A DNA stretch of 64,000 nt. Origin: Chloropicon primus. Its lineage: Eukaryota > Chlorophyta > Chloropicophyceae > Chloropicales > Chloropicaceae. This document shows positions 1 through 10,236 of the stretch, one piece after another. The notes beneath the pieces were generated by a model. The model was given only the letters and a program-made list of their open reading frames with translations, ran no database searches and was not told where the DNA came from. Position numbers and translations under genes: made by a program. Numbering within the stretch: the stretch's first letter is position 1; each line of letters opens with the position of its first letter. Where the stretch lies: the NCBI GenBank assembly GCA_023205875.1, contig CP060756.1:682001-746000 (forward strand), read 5' to 3'.

Positions 1-68
1 GGAGCTGGCAAAGTCCATAAGTTCTTAGGCAAAGGGTTTCCATAATTTACGCCTCACTCTCCCTTGGT

Positions 69-740
69 TCACGACGCCGACGGATCCTTCGTGACTCTCA
101 GGTACCCCTTGTTGCTCGGCACGGAGAGCTTCGTGAAGCCGTGCTCGAACTTCGCGGAGGCGTCCTCGTCGCTGAGCGTCGGGACCACCATGCAGTCCTT
201 CCCGCTGCACCAGTCGGCAGGGGTGGCCACGCTGTGCTTTGCCGTGAGTTGCAAGGAGTCGATGGCCCTCAGAACCTCCTGGAAATTCCTCCCCGTGGTC
301 GCAGGGTAAAGAATCGACAAGGCAAGCGTCTTGTCCGGCTTTATCACAAAGACTGCTCTGCAGGTCATGGGCATCCCTTCCTTGTCTTTCTCCTCCGGAT
401 CCAGCATCCCGTACACCGTGGCCACCTCCCTCTTCGGGTCGCTCACAATCGGGTAGCAGACCTTGGCCTCCCCACAGAACTCTGGCAGTGCCTCAATGTC
501 CTTGATCCAAGTCTTGTGGGACTCGGTCGTGTTGCAGGACAGGGCAGCCACCTTCACCCCCCTCTTGTCGAATTCCCCCAGCAGCCTCGCCACAGATCCC
601 AGTTCTGTCGTGCACACGGGCGTGAAATCGTTTGGATGGCTGAAGAGCACCGCCCACCTGCCTTCTATGTACTCGTGCCACCTCAGGGGCCCCGCCGTGG
701 AGTCTGCCCTGAAGTCTGGCACCCTCGTCCCCAACCGCAT
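69..740 (-). CDS. 1-Cys peroxiredoxin (PRDX6 type)
   Basis: Reduces peroxides through a single peroxidatic cysteine. The 223-residue product carries the family signature HPNDFTPVCTTELG with the catalytic Cys at about residue 43 and the C-terminal extension typical of 1-Cys peroxiredoxins (segment around WCSGKDCMVVPT). Length matches the family (about 220 residues). I start at the ATG at 740 because it gives the canonical N-terminus MRLGTRVPDF; the frame stays open to 863 but only with a GTG, and that stretch is low-complexity and better read as 5' leader. There is no clear organelle signal from this start, so cytosol or nucleus is the inference. It is divergent from the STMP1-like gene. The family call is firm; only the start is uncertain. 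Confidence 0.93.
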   Translation of the reverse strand: MRLGTRVPDFRADSTAGPLRWHEYIEGRWAVLFSHPNDFTPVCTTELGSVARLLGEFDKRGVKVAALSCNTTESHKTWIKDIEALPEFCGEAKVCYPIVSDPKREVATVYGMLDPEEKDKEGMPMTCRAVFVIKPDKTLALSILYPATTGRNFQEVLRAIDSLQLTAKHSVATPADWCSGKDCMVVPTLSDEDASAKFEHGFTKLSVPSNKGYLRVTKDPSAS

Positions 741-1368
741 CTGTTCACAAAACGTCTCCACAACACAAATACGATTCGACCGAACCGAACCCTTCGACCT
801 CCTCGACCCCACCAATCCGCCTCCCGCTCCTCCCTTCGCCACCGCTCCTCCTCCTCCTTCCACGCCGACCAGCGCGCGCTGCTACTCTGCTGCTTTGTGT
901 CCCTGACACAAGGAACACGAAGGGAGGTCGCTCGCTCTGTCTGTTGCGGAGAGAGAGAGAGGGCGCGGGGGTGGCGTCGAGGGGGACGACGCAACGCGGA
1001 AGCGAAACTGCGTCTCACGAGCTCTCGCTTGATCCTTCACTTCACGGCTTTCGGCCTCGTGCAAGCCGAGGAGAGAGAGAGAGAGAGGAAAGGCGTCATC
1101 TTCAACTTCAACTTCATCGTCAACACCAAACGCAGCTGCAGCGAGGAGGGGAGGCGCCGGAGGGGAGGTTGTCGTGTGTTTGCAGAGGCGTTGGTGGTGG
1201 TCTCAAGGAGAGGGGAGGTTTAGGCTCCGCGGCGAGAGAGGCGAGGGGCCTCGCATACGGATAACTGTCGCTCTGGCTGCTGTGGGTGGGAAAGATTTGT
1301 AAGGAGGAAGCAGGAAGGAGCGCACTGCCTAGACGACTGGCCTATCTATATTGTATAGTATTGTCGGA
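741..1368. other. Divergent intergenic region, 628 bp
   Basis: Lies between the start codons of the peroxiredoxin and the STMP1-like gene. It holds two GA-rich tracts (around 948-962 and 1071-1087) and no convincing coding sequence on either strand; presumed leaders and promoters of both genes. Confidence 0.6.
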
Positions 1369-1672
1369 ATGGCCTTTGTCAGGGGAGCCCTTGGAGCTTT
1401 CGTGGGCCAGGCCTTTGCCGGTAGCAGAAGCCTGCAGGCCCTCACGATAGGCGTCGCCGTGGGCATCTACTTGGACCAAAACTACACCGTGCCGAACGTG
1501 AAGGAGGAGACGAAACGGTAAGGAAGCACGTTTGACTCGACAGCCTTCTGGCTTCCTTACGGCGCTTGGGACTGACCTCGTTTTCTTGGGTTCTTCCATT
1601 GGCCTTCTTCTTCGCTGCAGGTTGTGGGGCGTTTTGAAGGAGAAGGAAAAGGAGCACAGAAAGAGAAAGTGA
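1369..1672 (+). CDS. STMP1-like short transmembrane mitochondrial protein, 66 aa, two exons
   Basis: Exons 1369-1517 and 1621-1672 are joined by a GT-AG intron (GTAAGG donor, CTGCAG acceptor) and encode 66 residues. A single hydrophobic helix (ALTIGVAVGIYLDQNY) is followed by TVPNVKEETKRLW and a very basic tail. The helix-end motif G-x-Y-L-x-Q-N-Y-x-[VI]-P-N matches the signature of human STMP1 (MYLAQNYDIPN), a mitochondrial inner-membrane microprotein linked to respiratory complexes; plants have homologues. Known: family and location. Inferred: mitochondrial role here. The gene is small and split, so simple ORF calling misses it. The conserved block crosses no splice site. Downstream TGTAAA motifs near 1792 and 1806 could be poly(A) signals. 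Confidence 0.75.
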
Positions 1673-1883
1673 GGTGCCTCATGTACTCCGAGGGGAGGGG
1701 GGGGGGCTGGGTCAACCACTTCACCACCCGGTGGGAAGCGAAGCCGAGGTGGTTGTCCGCTCTCTCTCTCTCTCTCTTATTTACCAACCAATGTAAAACA
1801 AAAAAATGTAAACGCTTGTTAGTTTTAGTATTCACCCTTCCCCCCTCGCTGACTATCCGCCTCGAAAAGGAGCAGCGAGGCGG

Positions 1884-2441
1884 TCACTCGGCCATCGGCT
1901 CCGCACCAGCCCCCGCAGGAGTGTTGGCGAGCACGGGCTTCCCGGCTTCGATCCCCCCGTGTGCCGCTTCCCCCTCCTTCGCTCTGTCCTCGCCAGCGGC
2001 GGCAGCTACCGGAACCCCGTTCCCGTCCGTCGTCGTCTCTTCCCCGCCTTCCCCCTTCTTCGTCTCGCTGGCGAGTTCCTCCGCGGCCTTCTGCGCCTTC
2101 CTCTTCTTTATGGACTCGCTCCTCTTCTTCGCCCTCTCCCTCATCTCGCTTCTGTGGTCCTCGATATCCCCCTCCAGCTCGGCTATCAGGTCGCCGAACT
2201 CGAGGTCCTCCAAAGCGCTGATCACGTCGCCCACGCTGATGGTCTGCCGCTTGCTCTCCACGCAGATGTCGTTCGCCGTTGCGCTGATCAAGTGGATGAA
2301 CACCCGGCACGCCTCGCTCAGCGCAGTCAGGGCGTCCCTGTTCAAGTGTATATCAGGACCTCCAGTGCCTTTCAGCTCCGTGATCTTCTGCTTCACTATC
2401 CTCCTCACGTTTGAGCGAGGCAAATCCGCGTCCGTGTCCAT
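1884..2441 (-). CDS. POLE3: DNA polymerase epsilon subunit 3 / CHRAC17-like histone-fold protein
   Basis: The 185-residue protein has an N-terminal histone fold (about residues 7-80) beginning LPRSNVRRIVKQKI and containing INRDALT-like helix 1-2 and SVGDVISALEDLEF. The last motif matches POLE3/Dpb4 (DVLSAMEEMEF) better than NF-YB or DR1. POLE3 pairs with POLE4 in DNA polymerase epsilon and in CHRAC-type chromatin remodellers and acts in the nucleus. The C-terminal half is Lys/Glu-rich then Ala/Gly-rich and disordered, as in POLE3 proteins. The start is an ATG at 2441 directly before the fold. NF-YB or NC2-beta remain possible but less likely. Confidence 0.82.
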   Translation of the reverse strand: MDTDADLPRSNVRRIVKQKITELKGTGGPDIHLNRDALTALSEACRVFIHLISATANDICVESKRQTISVGDVISALEDLEFGDLIAELEGDIEDHRSEMRERAKKRSESIKKRKAQKAAEELASETKKGEGGEETTTDGNGVPVAAAAGEDRAKEGEAAHGGIEAGKPVLANTPAGAGAEPMAE

Positions 2442-2972
2442 GGCGAATCAGGTCCTCCGAAGACCTAGGCTCTACCAAAGGAGGCAAGCGCGAAAAACTA
2501 AACTGCGTTTTGCGATTCCGATTCCTTTCCAAGGAACGAAGGAGATCGTCCGATCGACCTCAACAAGCTTGGTGGTTTCTCCGCCCGCAAGGCCTTGGTG
2601 GTTCGAGTCCGAGGCCAACTCCAGTGTCTCGCGGCAAGGACTCTTCCTCGGCCTCAGCTCTCTCTCTCTCTCCCTCTCTCTCTCTCAGCTTGGCTCTCGC
2701 TCGCTCCGCTTTCCTTTCCAGTGGACTGGCGGGAAATCGGCGAAGGAGGGAGGAAGGGTTTTGGGGGGGGGGACGACATCTACGGCACTACATGACCAGG
2801 GGGCTGGGATGCGGGGCAGAGAGGAGTCCAGCAGCGAGCTCCTCCGTGGTAGGACGAAAAAGTTGGGGCAGGGAGAAGTCCCGCAAAAAGGAAAAGGATT
2901 ATATTGTGATGATGAATGGATTGATTTGGGTTTTGCTGAGTTTACCCCCCCCCTTCGAAGCACAACGCGTTA
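2442..2972. other. Intergenic region between POLE3 start and CHLI stop
   Basis: 531 bp. Holds a CT-rich tract near 2658-2690, a poly-G run at 2762-2772 and no supported gene. Likely POLE3 leader plus CHLI 3' end. Confidence 0.5.
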
Positions 2973-4531
2973 TTAATCCTCCTCGATGCCGAAGACTTCC
3001 ATGAAGGTCTCCTTCACCTTGTCTCCGGAATCAATGGTCTCCAAGGGATCCTTTCTCAGCCTGTGCCTGAGGCACAAGACGCAGATTCGGCCGACGTCCT
3101 CCTCGGTGACCTCGGTCCTGCCCTCGAAAGCGGCGATGGCCTTGGCAGCGCGGTTGGTCACGATGTCCCCCCTCAAGCCATCCACGTCGAGCTGCGAGCA
3201 CATCTCGGAAATCTTCACCCTGATGTCCCTGTCCACGGTCACCTCCTTCAGGAGCTGGCGGGCCTCCTCCAGCCTGTCCTTGATGGCGGTCTGAGGGTCG
3301 ACGTACTCCTGCCTGAACTTCTGGGGCTGCTCATCGAACCTCGCCCTCTCCTCGACGATTTTCACCCTGAGCTCCGGGTCCTTCACCGTCCTGATCTCGG
3401 CGTGCATGCCGAATCTGTCCAAGAGCTGCGGCCTGAGCTCGCCCTCCTCTGGGTTGCCCGAGCCCACCAAGATGAAACGCGCCGGGTGACTGATGGAGAT
3501 TCCCTCCCTCTCCACGGTGTTCCAACCCGACGCCGCAGAGTCAAGCATGACGTCCACCAAGTGGTCGTCGAGCAGGTTGACCTCGTCCACGTAGAGCAGA
3601 CCCCTGTTCGCCTTGGCGAGGAGGCCAGGCTCGAAGGCTTTCACGCCTCCGGTGAGGGCGCGCTCAATGTCGATACTGCCGCAGACTCTGTCCTCGGTGG
3701 CGCCCAGGGGGAGGTCGATCATGGGAACCCTCATGTGAGTCTTCTCCAGCGCCGCGCCCGAGTTGAACTTCTCGGTGACCTCCGGGCCCATGAGCTCGCG
3801 GTCGTCAGGAGAAGAGTTGAAAGGGTCGTTCGCCACGATCTCGATCTCGGGCAGGATGTCCACCAGGGCCCTCACGGTCGTACTCTTCCCGGTTCCACGG
3901 TCGCCCATAATCATCACCCCCCCGATCTTGGGGTCGATGACGTTGAGGCAGAGCGCGAGCTTCATCTCCTCCTGGCCCACGATGGCGGTCAGCGGGTACA
4001 CGGGTCTCGCCTCCTTCTCCTCCACCTCGGCGACTTCTTCATTCCCGTCCGTCGTCGTCGTTTTCCCGAGCACAGCGAATCCATTGCGAGGGCAAGAAGC
4101 GCCAAGTCAGCGACGGCAAAAGGATTCACCTCAAATATTGTTTGTGTGTTTGTTTGGTTTGTGTGTGGATAGGATGACGTGGGATTGCATTGGACAGACG
4201 GACCGTCGCCAACGCCCACCGACACACGCACAGAAGAGAGGGAGAGGGAGAGGGAGGGAGAGAGGGAGGGAGAGAGGCTCCCTGAAGCTCACGCACGGGG
4301 CGAAGCGTTTTCGTCGGTCGGTTCGCTTCCGCCTGGTGTGTCCACCTTACCTGTTTCTGGCTCTGCAACCGCCCTCGTGACGAAAGTCGCCCTCCTATTT
4401 CTCCTCGTCCCGTTCGCCTTGCTCTGCAAAGAAGGCGAGTTCCTCGTCCTCCCCTCCACCCTACGAGTCACCGTCCTCCCCACCATGGTGTTCCCCCTCC
4501 TCAAGAGGCTGGACCTCATCGTCTTTGTCAT
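2973..4531 (-). CDS. CHLI: Magnesium chelatase subunit ChlI, plastid precursor, two exons
   Basis: AAA+ ATPase subunit of magnesium chelatase, which with ChlD and ChlH inserts Mg into protoporphyrin IX, the committed step of chlorophyll synthesis in the plastid. The large exon 2973-4036 encodes the mature enzyme from [17 protein letters not shown], with Walker [10 protein letters not shown] (about residues 105-113) and Walker [14 protein letters not shown] (about 207-219). That frame has an in-frame stop at 4107-4109, so an upstream exon is needed. Exon 4351-4531 starts with ATG and encodes an Arg/Ser/Thr-rich transit peptide ending near [10 protein letters not shown]; its donor is GTAAGG at 4350. 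The acceptor is after 4037 (or 3 nt later; both keep the frame). Joined length about 414 residues, as in plants. The acceptor site is the least certain part. Confidence 0.92.
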
Positions 4532-5324
4532 CGTCGTTGCCGCCGTCTCCCGTCGTGGCTCTTCTCCTTCAAGCTTCCAGGTTAAATCGTCGCCAAATCA
4601 CACGAGTGAACCCTCAAACGAAAGCCCTTGGAGAGAACTCGTGTTGCGTCTCAACCCCTGTGCTCTTTGCCTCTCGCGCCGTCCGCAGTCTCCGTCTGAA
4701 CCAAGCCCAAAGCCGATCGATCGACACGAACGTCGTCTGTTCTGGTTCGCGATCTGTTTCTCTTATCCATTTATCTTCTGTAGGAAACGCGACTTGAGGG
4801 GGAACTGACGCGTGATTGGTTCCGAGGATTTGGCCCGCAATTCGCGTCTCTGGAAAAATTGTACCCGTACGGGGATGTACCCCACGTGTATACACACACG
4901 AGGAGCCAAGCGAGGCGTGCAGAGGCAGGACGAGGACGACAGGAAGGAGGAGGACCTTGACGTGGGTTGGATGGACGTGAGGCTCTGCAAGGGACACGGC
5001 CTGGCAATCGAGCGTGTTCGTTAAGGTTCCGCGGAAGCAATTGAAGGGACCCAACCTTGCGCAGGTGAACCTGGAAAGGCAAGCAAGAAGAGCAAAGGGA
5101 GGTGAGGTGGTGTCTTGGAGGAGGGAGGAACGGGACCCAACCTCTTTGTTGGATTGACCTGTCGCAAGGGAGGAGACCAAGGGACTGGGACTTGGGAGAG
5201 GGTACTGCATTGCCGGCAAGATTAGGATCTTGGACAGGCGGAAAGGCTGAGAGCAACAAGACCTTGTCGAGTCTTTCTTGTGCGTGTGCGTGTGCTGCGA
5301 AGGACTGCTGGCTCGGGCACCACC
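4532..5324. other. Divergent intergenic region, 793 bp
   Basis: Between the start codons of CHLI and the HARE-HTH gene. No supported coding region. A donor-like GTGAGG near 5101 could belong to an intron in the leader of the HARE-HTH gene, but I cannot place its acceptor. Confidence 0.5.
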
Positions 5325-6794
5325 ATGGGCGTGAAGGCGAAGAAGGACAAGCTGCCTTACAAGGATATCGCGGTGAAAGTTCTGAAGAACAAGGACTGCT
5401 GGCTGACCCTGGAGGAGATGACGGAGATATCCAAGAGACTCGGGTACGTGCCCGTGGACTCGAACTGCGAGTCCCAGCTCGCCTCGGCCCTGTACACGGA
5501 CTTGTGCAAGCCAGAGGAGTCGAGGCTGTTCAAGTTCAAGCCCGCTTCGGACGTTTTCGGCTTGAGCTCCTGGGAGGAGGAGGACGCCGCGAGGTCCAAC
5601 TCGTACAAGGAGTACCTGGACAGGCACCCGGAGGAGCGCGCCGGGGACCAGGAGGAGCTGAAGAGGCAGGAGGGTCTGAAGCGCAAGGCCGAGGACGAGG
5701 CCGAAAGGGTCGGGGAGGACAAGACGCCGAGGGGAAACATTATTGATCGTGCCGCTTCTGGCGAACAATCGAAGCAGGGGGCTGAAGAGGCGACCGCCAA
5801 GGGAACTGCTGAGCCGGCCGCCGTCCCTGGAAGGCAAGCCTGTGCCCCTGCTGCCCCTAGTGCCCCTAGTGCTGGACAGAGAGCGAGCACGAGCGAAGCG
5901 CCGGTCGAGAGGCGCGGCGGACCCACGACGACCGCGGTGGACCCCTCACCCTCCCAGGTGACCGGGAATCGCAGGCTGGAGCACCGCGTGACGAACAGCG
6001 TGCTGAGGCAGCACCTGGCGGGCAACCAAGCCACCCGTGCGAGCGGACCTCGAGCCACGTCGAGTGCGGGGAAACCCCTGATGTTCTCGCCGCCTCCCCC
6101 GCAACGGACCCAGCCGCAGCAACCAAAGCAGCCCCTCTTCGCAGAAACCCCTTCGTCGTACGCCAGCGCGGCGAGCCAAGGGGTGTTGCGTTCCCCTCCC
6201 CCCCCGCAGCCCAAGCAGCCCGGCGGATACACGGACACGCCCTCGAGTCCCGGAAAGCTGTTCAAGCAGCTCGTCGCGGAGCGAGGCGCGAGGGAGAAGG
6301 AAAGGTTCTCGCCCAGCGCGCCGTCGCCCTCCTTCAGCGGCGGCGGTGCGGTCAGAAGTCAAGCCAAGAGCGCCGACGACAAGTCCTTTGGGAAGACCGA
6401 GATCGCCAAGATCCTCAAGTTGGCCGCTGAGATGGGCGAGAACAACATTATCGTGGGAAAGGTGTGGCTCGAGCTCGCTTTCAAGCTCAAGAGCAGCGAG
6501 CCGGGCCTCTCTGAATACGCCCAGAAGCACGCCAAGGGCGTCCTGCAGAACTATATTCAGGAGAAGGAGAAGATGCAGAAGCAGCTGTTGGAGACAAACG
6601 AGCAGATCGAGGAGCAGCAAAACATCGTCAAGGACTTTGTGAATTCCCGCAGCGGGGTCGGGATTGAAGTCCACTCCGTCGCAGAAAACATGAACATGCT
6701 CTCGGAGATCACACGATCCCAAAGTAACCTCGCCGTGCACGCCCTCGAAGCGTCAAAACTCGCCGAATCCGTCCTGCAAGAGATTTGCGATTAG
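5325..6794 (+). CDS. HARE-HTH domain protein with C-terminal coiled coil
   Basis: The 489-residue product starts at an ATG in a strong context (ACCATGG). Residues about 10-85 look like a HARE-HTH winged helix: the pattern of an N-terminal helix (IAVKVLKNKDCWLTLEEM), a central SALYTDL and the closing FGLSSW fits the family found in ASXL, plant RLT/HB1 and some restriction proteins, where it is thought to bind DNA or chromatin. Residues about 110-350 are charged then Pro/Gln/Ser-rich and disordered. Residues about 370-489 hold a helical block (TEIAKILKLAAEMGENN) and a coiled coil with many Gln and Glu. No catalytic motif is visible. A chromatin-linked role is inference. The only other winged-helix gene in the window is the triple-repeat gene at 57041. 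Confidence 0.75.
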   Translation: MGVKAKKDKLPYKDIAVKVLKNKDCWLTLEEMTEISKRLGYVPVDSNCESQLASALYTDLCKPEESRLFKFKPASDVFGLSSWEEEDAARSNSYKEYLDRHPEERAGDQEELKRQEGLKRKAEDEAERVGEDKTPRGNIIDRAASGEQSKQGAEEATAKGTAEPAAVPGRQACAPAAPSAPSAGQRASTSEAPVERRGGPTTTAVDPSPSQVTGNRRLEHRVTNSVLRQHLAGNQATRASGPRATSSAGKPLMFSPPPPQRTQPQQPKQPLFAETPSSYASAASQGVLRSPPPPQPKQPGGYTDTPSSPGKLFKQLVAERGAREKERFSPSAPSPSFSGGGAVRSQAKSADDKSFGKTEIAKILKLAAEMGENNIIVGKVWLELAFKLKSSEPGLSEYAQKHAKGVLQNYIQEKEKMQKQLLETNEQIEEQQNIVKDFVNSRSGVGIEVHSVAENMNMLSEITRSQSNLAVHALEASKLAESVLQEICD

Positions 6795-6974
6795 ACCCCA
6801 AAGGCGTGGGAAGCGGCTCGCGTGTAATGTAACAACACCACTTCCATCCTCCCCGCCCTCTCCTCCCTCCCCCTCCTCTTCTAATGCTCGAGCGTTATTT
6901 TTTTTTAAGGAGAAAGAGAAACGCTCGGGGCTCGGGCGCTCGCGACGAGAGAGGGGGCGACGACGACGACGACG

Positions 6975-9900
6975 ATGGCGACGACGGTGGTGAAGGCGGG
7001 AGGGGGGAGACCCGAACACGAGGCTGCGGGGTTCGCAAACCAGAGGGAGGGGCCCGTAGCGACGGAACAACGTGTCGCACGTGCACGTCGCGCGAATGAC
7101 AAGGGGAACGACAAGTTTAAGATCATGGTGAGTGCGAGGGTTGGGATGTCTCGAAAAGAAGTGTTGTCTCTTGCTCCCTCCCATTTCTGACCGGTTTCGA
7201 TGGGCGCTTACAGGATTTCGAGGGGGCGTTGGGGGAGTACACTCGGGGACTCGACGTTTTGGCTTCCGCTGGAGCCAAACGCGGCGACCCAGCGAGCGAG
7301 TTGAGGCAGCGGCTTCTGTGCAATCGTGCGAGCGCCTACCTGAGGAGGGACGAGGCGGGAGAAGCGTTGCGGGACTGCGAAGCTGCGATCGACATCGACG
7401 GCGAGAACCCGAAGCCGTACTACAGGGGCGGACTGGCTCGCCTCGCCCTCGCGGATTATCGCGGAGCGAGGGCGATGCTGACGAGGAGCTCGAGCTTGGG
7501 CTCGAATGAGTGTGACCTGGGCGTGCTGCTGGAGACTTGCGAGCACCTGGTGGGCAACGAGGAGCTCGCGTCGCGGCTAGAGGGGACTGAGCGCGGAACG
7601 GAAGTAGCTGGAATTCTCGCGAGGTACTGCGAGCAGCTTATCGATGACGGCGACGACGAGGATTGTGACATTGGCGACGTGCTCGACGACCTCTTGAAAC
7701 TTTTGAGGAGGGAGCCCTCCGCGAAGGTCTTGTTCGACAGGGCGTGCCATTGGAGGGCGCTTCTCTTTTACTTGACGGACTCTTACGGGCACAGAGTTTC
7801 TGACATATTGAAAGAGCTTGTGTCCGGCCCGCACGCCGTGGCGTGGCCACCCATCGTGACGGGAAGGCTGGTCTCCACGGTCCTGGAAGCATCCTATGAA
7901 GAAGGCGAGAAGGAGACGGCGATGAATCTGATCCTGTATTCTGCTTCGATTCCGATGATGACCTCCTGGTTCCTCATACGGCCATCCCGTGAGGTGGCCG
8001 GCGTCGTGGGGAAGGACGGAGCTGTTGTTCCGGCGCACCTCGTGTTTTCCTCCCTTCGGAGCAAGGCACGGTGGGAGACCATCCCCGTCAAATTTGCCCA
8101 GTACTACGTGTGGACCCTTTCGTCGTTTTGCAAAGCAGCTCACGGCTCGGAGATGCTAGCCAAATCGCACATCAGACCTATCAGTGATTTGGTCTTTATG
8201 TTTGAGCACGCGAACGATCTCAAAGGGGCCTTTGACGAACTCGCGGACGCCAGCATACCGTCCCACTTTGACCGGGTCACGACCGCAGAGGAGGCCGAGA
8301 AGTTCTTCAGGAGGGAGAAGAAGAGGATGTACAACGTGCCTGTCATAGATCTCAAGCACTCGGTGTTGGATGAGCTGAACGTGTTGGTGAGGGATGGGAG
8401 CGGTCTCAGAAACGAAGCATTTGTTCGGGAGACCACGGCATTGGGCAAGAGCACGCTGAAGCCAACGAGGCTTCTGGTAGATCTGTTAGCGCTGGCAAAG
8501 GAAATGCACAAGTTGTCACCCCTGAAGTCAGCCCCTGTGTTGGGACAGGACGGCGCCGCGAAGACTTACGAGAAGCGCCCGTTTGCAGCAGATTTCTCCA
8601 AAAACCCCTTTGGAGATGCCTTCATCGAGGAAGAGCATCCAAGCAGGGAGACGATGCTGAGCAAACTTATGGACGTTCTCATCGGATGTTGCGACGTGAA
8701 GAATGCGGCGATTACGTTGTGCTCCAAGAACATTCACAGCCTGCTGGTCGAGCTCAGCAAGTACGCCACAGAATCTATCGTTGAGAAGGCCGTAGAGCTC
8801 TACAAGGTGCTCTCTTCGTCTTGCCAAGCGTTTGCAAGCGAGGTCTTGAACGGAGACACGGACATGATTGCTTACACGGGATTGCTTTTGACGAAAAGGC
8901 CAGACTTGCAGTGCGCGGCGATGAACAAAATCGTTCTCATGCTGTCCACTTGCTCAGGAGACGATTTCAGTTGGTTCACCAAGAAAGGCTCTGGTCTAGA
9001 TGCGTGCTACACCTTGCTTTGCCGGTGCATGGCGGATTCGGGTGGCACGTACCAGGAATTTTTGACTGCTGGGGGCAAAAGCAAGTCTTCGCCCTCCCGA
9101 GACGTCATCGAGCTGTGCAAAATAGTTTTCTTGCAGAGTTTGGAGAGGTGCAGACTGCGCAAGAAGTCAAAATTTGCCATACCAAAGGGAGGGGCCTGGG
9201 ACACGTTTGGCAACCAGGAGATCATGGAAATGGAACGCTTTCTTACAGGGAAGCCTGTTGTTCCCCCCACGGCCGCAGAGATACCGAGCGAGGCGTCGGT
9301 TAGGATTCAAAATGCGAGCGAACCCCAAAGAACGGTGGCTTCGCCCACACCTTTGCACGAGGAAGGAAAATTGCGAAAGGGTTTCTTCGGATCGAAGAAG
9401 TCGTACAGAAGGTCTTCCAAGGGGAAGGATCGGGCACAGAGAATCGCTGCAGACACGAAGCCTTCCGTTGTGAAAAAGTCAGAAGTCTCGAAAGAAGAGG
9501 AAGTTATCGAGGAGATTGCAAACAACCCCCTCCTGTCAGATGAGAAACAGCAGTGGGAGGAGGACAACCGCGGGCCGGAGAAGGAGGACGGCACAGAACT
9601 GAAGGTTGTATGGGACAGCACCCCGAGCGACGAAATCAAGAAGCATCGCACCGACTGGGCAAACATGGACCACAGCCAGAAACTGTCTTGGACCCAGTCG
9701 AGCACGGAGGTTACAGCCACAGTCAAGGTTCCAAAGGGAACAAAAGCCAAGGACTTGGAAATCGTCGTGACGCCCACTAGGCTGCTCGTGAAGCTGAGGT
9801 GGTATGGCAGGGTCTTTGATGGCCCTCTCAGCCGAAGGTGCAAAGCCAGCGAGAGCTGGTGGATTCTTGATGGAGATCAGATCGAAATATGCATTCCAAA

Positions 9901-10144
9901 GGATGACAACCATTTTTGGAGGTCCCTTTTTGAGGGAGGGCAAATGAAAAGTTACTACGAAGTCTTGCAAGAGCTCGTTCACGCAGATGAGCCCGCCCAG
10001 AGCTACGAGGACCTTCCCGAGGAGTCGAAAGATCTCGTGGACGAGCTGAGAGAGAGGCAAGAGCTAGTATCGGAAGGCCTCATTGACCCTGATATTTTCG
10101 ACGACTTCCGCTGCGTCTTGAGTGATGGCGATGGGGCGAAGTAG
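6975..10144 (+). CDS. TPR plus NudC-type CS domain protein, two exons, 1027 aa
   Basis: Exon 1 is 6975-7127 and exon 2 is 7214-10144 (phase 0, GTGAGT donor, TTACAG acceptor). The splice joins NDKGNDKFKIM to DFEGALGEYTRGL, restoring a standard TPR; without exon 1 the frame has no ATG. TPRs span about residues 40-130. A long helical middle (about 180-700) looks armadillo-like but I cannot name it. A charged, Lys/Ser-rich linker follows, then a CS (p23-like) domain at about 870-965, with KLSWTQSSTEV, LEIVVTPTRLLVKL, WWILDGDQIEI and the NudC-like tail motif LVDELRERQ. TPR and CS domains both serve HSP90 systems, so an HSP90-linked co-chaperone is the inference. It differs from SGT1 (no SGS domain) and UNC45 (CS domain present). 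Confidence 0.8.
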
Positions 10145-10236
10145 GCCAGATGCCGGGGCATCCGGCAATCATTCGGAAATAAATATGTTTTACTTCAGGG
10201 TTTCGCAAACTCAGCGCCACTTTACTGTACACATGT

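Noticed and set aside
741-863. Longer peroxiredoxin N-terminus
   Set aside because: Starts at GTG, is Gly-rich, and the ATG at 740 gives the normal family start.
2599-2609. GGTTCGAGTCC, a tRNA T-loop look-alike
   Set aside because: No matching acceptor stem, anticodon arm or D arm could be folded upstream.
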